From positions 1 through 35,767 of the forward strand of contig CAITVK010000119.1 in the NCBI GenBank assembly GCA_903895845.1: 35,767 bases of DNA, read 5' to 3'. Under the pieces are notes generated by a model. That model did not search any database. It was not told where the DNA came from and was given only the letters and a program-made list of their open reading frames with translations. The position numbers and the translations under genes were made by a program. The stretch comes from an uncultured Chitinophagaceae bacterium (GTDB lineage: Bacteria; Bacteroidota; Bacteroidia; Chitinophagales; Chitinophagaceae). Of this stretch, positions 31,042 through 35,767 are shown in pieces. How positions within the stretch are numbered: position 1 is the first letter of the stretch; each line of letters opens with the position of its first letter.

Positions 31042-32328
31042 GTGCAAAGAGCAACCAGCGTATTCACAATAACAGATTTCAACACAACTAAAAAACAACT
31101 GCTGCATTGGGCTAACCAATATAGCAGTTGTTCTTTTTTAGACAATAACCAGTACATCTCTTCCTATAATAGCGTAGAATGTTTGGTAGGTGTTGGCGCT
31201 GCAACTGTTTTTTCGCCCACCAGCCACCACCAACAAGCCTTGAAAGCTTTTCTTGATAAAACGCCAGACTGGTTGTTTGGGCATGTTGGCTATGACTATA
31301 AAAACATACAGAGTACTAGCCTTACAGAACAGCGTATAGACAATATTGGGTTCGCTCCCATCCATTTCTTTCAGCCGGAGATGGTTGTTTTACTGTCTAA
31401 AAATCAAATAGAAATACAGAGCCTGCGCACTTCTCCGGATAAAGTTTTCGAAGAAATTTCTACTACTGATATAGAAGGCAATGCTGGTCTTGACAGTCAG
31501 GTTTCAGTTGAGGCACGAATCAGTAAGGATGCCTATCTGTCTATTATTCAGCAAATAAAACAACATATTCTGAGGGGTGATTGCTATGAAATCAATTTTT
31601 GTCAGGAGTTCTTTGCCAATGAGGCAAACATTAATCCACTGGCGGTATATACTCAACTCACCCAATTATCTCCCAACCCATTTTCGTGCTATTACAAACT
31701 GGCGGATAAACACTTGTTATGTGCTAGTCCCGAGCGATACATGAAAAAGACGGGCAATCAACTACTGTCCCAACCGATAAAGGGTACTTTTAAACGGGAC
31801 ACCAACGATTTGAACACAGACAACTTCCTGAAGCAGCAACTGCTTGAAAGCAGTAAGGAACGTGCAGAGAATGTAATGGTGGTTGATTTGGTGCGCAACG
31901 ACCTCAGTAAAATCTGCAAGGAATCTTCCGTAAACGTGACCGAGTTGTTTGGTATCTACACCTTTCCGCAGGTGCATCAGATGATTTCTACTATCGTGGG
32001 AGAAGTGGAGGACCATATTGACTTCGCTGATATTCTTGAAGCGACCTTTCCCATGGGCAGTATGACGGGCACACCGAAAAAGAAAGTGATGGAACTGATT
32101 AACCAATACGAGGTTCAGCAGCGGGGGTTATATTCGGGGGCGGTTGGTTATATTACACCCAATAAAGACTTCGATTTTAATGTGGTCATCAGGAGTATCC
32201 TCTATAATTCTACCAATAAATACCTCAGTTATCAGGTGGGAAGCGGCATCACACACTACAGCGATGCTGATGCTGAGTACGAAGAATGCTTACTGAAAGC
32301 TAAGTCTATGAAGCGTGTGTTGGAATAG
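31042..32328 (+). CDS. pabB: Aminodeoxychorismate synthase component I (chorismate-binding enzyme)
   Basis: Converts chorismate with ammonia to 4-amino-4-deoxychorismate on the way to p-aminobenzoate and folate. The 428-residue product has the chorismate-utilising fold: GDCYEINFCQEFF, SPERYMKK, the PabB-type PIKGT motif (245-249; Lys247 forms the covalent intermediate in PabB, whereas anthranilate synthase has PIAGT), NVMVVDLVRNDL, ATFPMGSMTGTPKKKVMELI and QVGSGITHYSDAD. The start is GTG at 31042: an in-frame stop lies two codons upstream and no ATG fits. The partner pabA and lyase pabC are not in the window. It ends 3 bp from the convergent transglycosylase gene. Confidence 0.92.
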   Translation: MQRATSVFTITDFNTTKKQLLHWANQYSSCSFLDNNQYISSYNSVECLVGVGAATVFSPTSHHQQALKAFLDKTPDWLFGHVGYDYKNIQSTSLTEQRIDNIGFAPIHFFQPEMVVLLSKNQIEIQSLRTSPDKVFEEISTTDIEGNAGLDSQVSVEARISKDAYLSIIQQIKQHILRGDCYEINFCQEFFANEANINPLAVYTQLTQLSPNPFSCYYKLADKHLLCASPERYMKKTGNQLLSQPIKGTFKRDTNDLNTDNFLKQQLLESSKERAENVMVVDLVRNDLSKICKESSVNVTELFGIYTFPQVHQMISTIVGEVEDHIDFADILEATFPMGSMTGTPKKKVMELINQYEVQQRGLYSGAVGYITPNKDFDFNVVIRSILYNSTNKYLSYQVGSGITHYSDADAEYEECLLKAKSMKRVLE

Positions 32329-32331
32329 TTG

Positions 32332-33321
32332 TTACTTTCCTTCCAGCAAAAGATTGATGCTCTCCTGCAACAGATTCTTTCGTTTTATCTGGAAGATTGC
32401 TGCCTTATCTCTAGTCAACCTCAAATTGTAGTTGTCGCCATTCGCCATTGCTTTATCGAAGCCGGCATTCAGTTTATTAAATTCAGCGAGACTCATATCC
32501 AATCCTTTTGCCACCACTTGTGCGCAATAGCGACCCGAAACAGGGGTAATAATTAGCGAAGAATCATTCAGCAAAGCTTCATTTGCGCGTATTGTATTGG
32601 CTTTAAAGTCCTTGAACTCGGCAGTAGTCATGGTAGTTTCTCCTCCGCCGCCTTCAAAAATGTAATGGGTGCCAATAAACTTCTTCACGTGGGTTCTCGT
32701 TTCTTCTTTCAGGTAGTATTGCAAATCCCAGAAGTCCCGGCTACCACTCAATCGTATGGCTTTTTTCACTCTGCCTGCCCCACCATTGTAGGCAGCAACT
32801 ACCAATAGCCAATCGCCAAATTGGTCGTATAATTCCTTCAATAACTTGGCCGCCACCTCGGTACTTTTATAGTAATCGGTTCGTTCATCAATGCCATTTC
32901 CTACTCGTAGACCAAATCTTTTTGCCTCATAATCCATCAGTTGCCAAGGCCCCACAGCTCCCGCCCACGACCGCAATCCACTCTGCAAATGACTTTCAAT
33001 TACACTCAGGTATTTCAATTCGGTCGGTACGCCATATCTGGGCAGAATATTGTCATACACGTCAAAGTAAGGCCGTCCCCAACCCTTCATCTTCTCCAGT
33101 TCTTTGCCTTGTTTCCGGATATATTCTTGAACAAAAGGAACAGCCTTAGGGCTTAATTGTGAGAGGTAGGGCTTTTGAGGATTGTATTTTTCGGTAGCAA
33201 AAAGACTCTTAAAACCAACCTTGTCTACCAAAGTTGTATCGCTGGTTAGCTGTGCAATACCTGCATTTGACAGCAGTGACAGGAGAACAAAAGTGAGGCT
33301 GAAAAGAAAATGTTTACTCAT
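32332..33321 (-). CDS. Lytic transglycosylase, SLT (MltD-like) family
   Basis: A 329-residue exported enzyme that cleaves the MurNAc-GlcNAc bond of peptidoglycan to form 1,6-anhydro ends. A signal peptide (HFLFSLTFVLLSLLSNAGIAQ) is followed by about 60 helical residues and the SLT domain: PTELKYLSVIESHLQSGLRS with catalytic Glu109, AGAVGPWQLMDYEAKRFGL, TEVAAKLLKELYDQFGDWLL and VAAYNGGAGRVKKAI. The C-terminal 70 residues (YCAQVVAKGLDMSLAEFNKL) look like a worn LysM-type wall-binding segment. An earlier ATG (33357) exists, but MSKHFLF gives a proper signal peptide. A 22-bp motif shared with the next gene lies 47 bp upstream of the start. Confidence 0.9.
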   Translation of the reverse strand: MSKHFLFSLTFVLLSLLSNAGIAQLTSDTTLVDKVGFKSLFATEKYNPQKPYLSQLSPKAVPFVQEYIRKQGKELEKMKGWGRPYFDVYDNILPRYGVPTELKYLSVIESHLQSGLRSWAGAVGPWQLMDYEAKRFGLRVGNGIDERTDYYKSTEVAAKLLKELYDQFGDWLLVVAAYNGGAGRVKKAIRLSGSRDFWDLQYYLKEETRTHVKKFIGTHYIFEGGGGETTMTTAEFKDFKANTIRANEALLNDSSLIITPVSGRYCAQVVAKGLDMSLAEFNKLNAGFDKAMANGDNYNLRLTRDKAAIFQIKRKNLLQESINLLLEGK

Positions 33322-33368
33322 AGATAAAGGCTGCAATTTAGCCGCTTTATCGCACAAATAATCGACTG

Positions 33369-33390
33369 CCTACTTGTATTCGCACGCTTA
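33369..33390. promoter_or_regulatory. 22-bp motif copy 1, upstream of the transglycosylase gene
   Basis: CC-TACTTGTATTCG-C-AC-G-CTTA in plus-strand reading. Twenty of 22 bases are identical to the copy at 34419-34440, and the orientation is the same relative to the downstream minus-strand gene. It is an upstream regulatory site by inference. Confidence 0.5.
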
Positions 33391-33418
33391 ATTGTTAAAA
33401 CCACATTGTAGCGCAACC

Positions 33419-34321
33419 TTAGTTTCCGGCATCGGGGGCGGCATTATTGAAGTTCTTTCTAAGTTCCATCAGCATATTCCGGAACTCCTCACGTGTCATT
33501 TTCTTTCCTTTTTTAGGTTCTTTCAGGTCTTTGGCAGCGACCGTTGTCTTTACTTCGGTAGCAGTAATCACCGTTTGACCGTTATCTACGTTTACTTCCA
33601 GAATGGCACCTGGCAATTGACCATAAGTATCAGGGCCAACCGGAGCAACTATTTTATCTGCAAACCAAGCCACTACATCCACATCTCTAGGAACCCTGCG
33701 GGCGGTATCAGGGGGTGTATTATCACCGTTTGGCCTGTCGCCATCACCCCTACCACGAAAATTTCCTCCCCAATTTCCACTACCACCACCACCAATAAAT
33801 CCTTTTTGTTTCAAGGTTGCTTTGTGGCAGGTATAACCCAAGATTACTTTCGTTTCCTCTGTTATTTTCCATGGTTGCTTTCTGATTGTATCCGTTACCA
33901 AAAAGTTCTTACCAGCAATTTCAATGGCTTGGGTCGACATTCCATCAACAAAACTCTTGTACAAATCGCCGTCGGCACTGCCCATCATCCTACTAAATCT
34001 GCCACCACCTCCAAAGCCTCCGCCACCGCCAAAGCCACCACCGCGGTTACCGCCACCACCGCGACCACCTTCGCCACCGCCATCGAAAGGATTGATGGCA
34101 TCATCATCTTCTTTTATCGTTTTGAAGAGGGAAACTGTATCATTAAATAGAAGGGTATGGTGCGTGGTACGGTATTGTGGGGTTGTAGGATTACCACTCT
34201 CGTCGGTACTTCTTCTCCTTGAAATTCTTTTTTTCTCGTAGCTGATGGTGCCTTCCTTTATCTGTGCAGACAGTTGCAGGAGAAAAGCAAAAGAAATAAG
34301 AACCGATAGTATCTTTTTCAT
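33419..34321 (-). CDS. GLPGLI-family exported protein with glycine-rich insertion
   Basis: A 300-residue exported protein with a signal peptide (KKILSVLISFAFLLQLSAQ). IKEGTISYEKK opens the GLPGLI family domain (named for its conserved motif). Here the motif reads GQLPGAILEV (about 235), preceded by VVAWFADKIVAPVGPDTY, and KVILGYTCHKATLK (about 155-168) holds the typical GY.C.KA block. Two glycine-rich insertions, about 81-107 (GGG/GFGG blocks with Arg) and 174-198 (GGSGNWGGNFRGRGDG), interrupt the domain and would be flexible loops. The family is found in envelopes of Bacteroidota, often beside TonB receptors; its activity is unknown. A start two codons earlier (34327) is possible. Confidence 0.85.
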   Translation of the reverse strand: MKKILSVLISFAFLLQLSAQIKEGTISYEKKRISRRRSTDESGNPTTPQYRTTHHTLLFNDTVSLFKTIKEDDDAINPFDGGGEGGRGGGGNRGGGFGGGGGFGGGGRFSRMMGSADGDLYKSFVDGMSTQAIEIAGKNFLVTDTIRKQPWKITEETKVILGYTCHKATLKQKGFIGGGGSGNWGGNFRGRGDGDRPNGDNTPPDTARRVPRDVDVVAWFADKIVAPVGPDTYGQLPGAILEVNVDNGQTVITATEVKTTVAAKDLKEPKKGKKMTREEFRNMLMELRKNFNNAAPDAGN

Positions 34322-34394
34322 GATCATATTATTTAGCTGATAATCAAAATTAGCTGAAGCATAAAGCTTTTTGCATTTGTGAATGTGTACGTTG

Positions 34395-34402
34395 CAAAAA
34401 TA
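34395..34402 (-). promoter_or_regulatory. -7 promoter element of the GLPGLI gene
   Basis: TATTTTTG on the minus strand matches TAnnTTTG exactly, 73 bases before the start codon. The shared 22-bp motif lies 16 bases further upstream. Confidence 0.45.
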
Positions 34403-34418
34403 TCGGTAAAAACGAGAC

Positions 34419-34440
34419 CCTACTTGTATTCGGACACTTA
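34419..34440. promoter_or_regulatory. 22-bp motif copy 2, upstream of the GLPGLI gene
   Basis: CC-TACTTGTATTCG-G-AC-A-CTTA in plus-strand reading, differing at two bases from the copy at 33369-33390. The core TATTCGG also occurs at 10425-10431, upstream of the M16 gene. Confidence 0.5.
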
Positions 34441-34571
34441 AAAGACCGAGCTTATTGGAGGGGGAGCGGTTGAAATGATTTATTTGAAGGGTTGAAGGGT
34501 TTAAAACGAGGAAAAGATTACTGTGTTTTGCAGGTTAATTTTAGCAGGTAGAGGCTTGACCTTATTCGATT

Positions 34572-34640
34572 AGATTTCTCCTATCTTGGAAATGACGTGA
34601 ATTATTTTCTTCGAGATTTCTCTTATCCTAGAAATGATGT
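34572..34640. repeat. Two direct copies of a 27-bp element
   Basis: AGATTTCTC-C-TATC-T-T-G-GAAATGA-C-GT (34572-34598) recurs at 34614-34640 with four transitions. In reverse it reads ACGTCATTTC...GAGAAATCT, a layout I associate with dispersed intergenic repeats in Bacteroidota. The rest of 34441-34810 (about 370 bp) shows no gene; near 34776-34806 short AATCATTAA repeats occur. Confidence 0.55.
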
Positions 34641-34810
34641 ATAAGGGTTTCGGAAACGTTTAAATTAACAATATATCCTTCCTATTTTCTTCAATTCAGA
34701 CAGTTGCATCATCTGAAAGAGTGGGAAAAATTTATACAATAATTAAATGAATAGTAAGAAACACATGGTCTTTCACTAATCATTAAACACCAATCATTAA
34801 CCATTAATGC

Positions 34811-35767
34811 TTATCCCAAATCTATTTTGAAGTTTGCTACTGCAACAGTAGAAAGGTTTACGACGCTCAAGAAATTATTGGCGGTATCATTTGTAAACTG
34901 ACTGATGTCTATGGTATCTGTTGCGCCCGTAAGCACGGGGACAACCGTATAACCAGCAGGGCCATCGCCATTGTGTGCAGCCAGATAGTAGCCAATTGTA
35001 ACCAGCCCGGTATTGTAGCCATCAAATGAATCGCCGTCTACAAAAGTGCGTTCTGCAATTGTTTGAAAGGCAGCAACTGCCAATGACCCCATGTAAACAG
35101 ACTGTTGTTGGTTGCGGATAGTTGCCATATCAAAAATGGGTGAGCAAGCAGATGGATTACCTGGAAACTTGGCAATGCAAGAACCCAAAATAGAAAAAAG
35201 ACCCGCCATTGCATTGGAAATAGCGGTAACCAGTAGCCCACTATTTGTTTTTGTGTTACCTACATTGCCAGTTTGTGCAAGGTCGGCGGCGATTAGTTCG
35301 CCATAAAAAGTTGTTACATCTGTTTCGGTGGTAGCAAGCGCAGTTATGCCCGTTAAATTTGTTTTTAATTGAGCAACCGTATTAATACGTTCTTGTTTTG
35401 TACCTGTTTGATAGGGCTTGTGACCATGAGGAAGCAATACCAGATAGGAGGCCGTTTTTTTGGCATAAACAGCTTGAATCTGTAGATCCCATTCGCCTAT
35501 TTTGATGGAACTGAGTGTTTGCAATAGCTCTTGAATGGTAAAGGTAGAACCAATTTGCACGTTTCCTTGTGCTTTCCAGGTGTTGTAAGCAGAAAGCAAA
35601 GCAACGTGCAGGGGATGATAGGTGGTGTACAAAGGCCCGTAAAAAACATCAAGACGTTTACTATACAGTTGGGCATCGGTGTAGGTAGAAATTTTGATAG
35701 CTTTTTTAAAACTCCTCTTAACGGAATTTTGAAAAGGGTTTGCGAAGTAAGTCCACGGTTTAAGCAT
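34811..35767 (-). CDS. Large hypothetical protein, possibly cut at the right edge
   Basis: At least 318 residues. The last three bases of the window are an ATG on the minus strand, so this may be the true start or an internal Met of a longer protein. MLKPWTYFANPFQNSVKRSF begins the visible part. A helical middle follows (PLHVALLSAYNTWKAQG, KQERINTVAQLKTNLTGI), then a hydrophobic Gly/Ala stretch (LLVTAISNAMAGLFSILGS), and an end rich in Thr/Asp/Asn. No signal peptide or known domain is seen. The helical-bundle layout (tests of the kind ALTTETDVTTFYGELI) recalls uncharacterised Bacteroidota proteins that appear near Fn3-like hypotheticals. Function unknown. Confidence 0.62.
   Translation of the reverse strand: MLKPWTYFANPFQNSVKRSFKKAIKISTYTDAQLYSKRLDVFYGPLYTTYHPLHVALLSAYNTWKAQGNVQIGSTFTIQELLQTLSSIKIGEWDLQIQAVYAKKTASYLVLLPHGHKPYQTGTKQERINTVAQLKTNLTGITALATTETDVTTFYGELIAADLAQTGNVGNTKTNSGLLVTAISNAMAGLFSILGSCIAKFPGNPSACSPIFDMATIRNQQQSVYMGSLAVAAFQTIAERTFVDGDSFDGYNTGLVTIGYYLAAHNGDGPAGYTVVPVLTGATDTIDISQFTNDTANNFLSVVNLSTVAVANFKIDLG

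Noticed and set aside
33392-34150. Plus-strand frame of 252 codons
   Set aside because: Shadow of the GLPGLI gene, which has a signal peptide and family motifs. The Ala/Thr-rich end reflects the complement of the glycine codons.

Overview
The window looks like a chromosomal segment of an AT-rich, gliding or T9SS-bearing member of the Bacteroidota, most likely Chitinophagaceae-like. The evidence is a complete gldKLMN cluster, GLPGLI and TlpA/DUF4369-type envelope proteins, a Bacteroidota-style ribosomal protein S1, promoters with the TAnnTTTG -7 element, and almost no Shine-Dalgarno sequences. Nearly all of the window is core chromosome. The accessory signals are an insertion-sequence end at the left edge, one chimeric gene remnant and several intergenic repeat elements.

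Layout. 1-140: end of a probable IS256-family element running off the left edge. 334-3015: a thioredoxin-fold lipoprotein and a GT39-type membrane glycosyltransferase, probably cotranscribed. 3173-6177 (minus): uronate catabolism genes uxaB and uxaC, with a LacI/PurR-like operator candidate upstream. 6384-7433 (minus): a Gfo/Idh/MocA oxidoreductase. 7584-10367 (minus): an M16 peptidase pair, one catalytic and one lacking the zinc motif. 10790-11236: a chimeric remnant (5' end of ispG joined to the 3' end of another gene) followed by a terminator. 11351-12276: a small lipoprotein gene, a 21-bp dyad repeat array and the rpsA promoter. 12277-14388: rpsA.

15265-23011 is one uninterrupted plus-strand run: gldK, gldL, gldM, gldN, exbB, exbD, exbD, tonB. 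It places the type IX secretion/gliding motor (GldLM, with the GldKN ring) directly beside a second proton-motive-force energiser of the outer membrane (ExbB/ExbD/TonB). mnmE and an L,D-transpeptidase follow. 25282-28945 holds hypotheticals, a second 21-bp dyad array and an EamA exporter. 29222-32328 holds purA, a very acidic low-complexity protein and a PabB-type chorismate enzyme. 32332-35767 (minus) holds a lytic transglycosylase, a glycine-rich GLPGLI-family protein and a large hypothetical cut by, or ending exactly at, the right edge.

Most unusual: (i) two intergenic tandem arrays with unrelated sequences but the same 21-bp period and a dyad in each unit, both between divergent genes, one with pairing-preserving changes; (ii) the ispG chimera; (iii) a near-identical 22-bp motif upstream of two adjacent envelope genes; (iv) the co-linear pair of PMF motors. 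No tRNA, rRNA, CRISPR array or complete mobile element was recognised.
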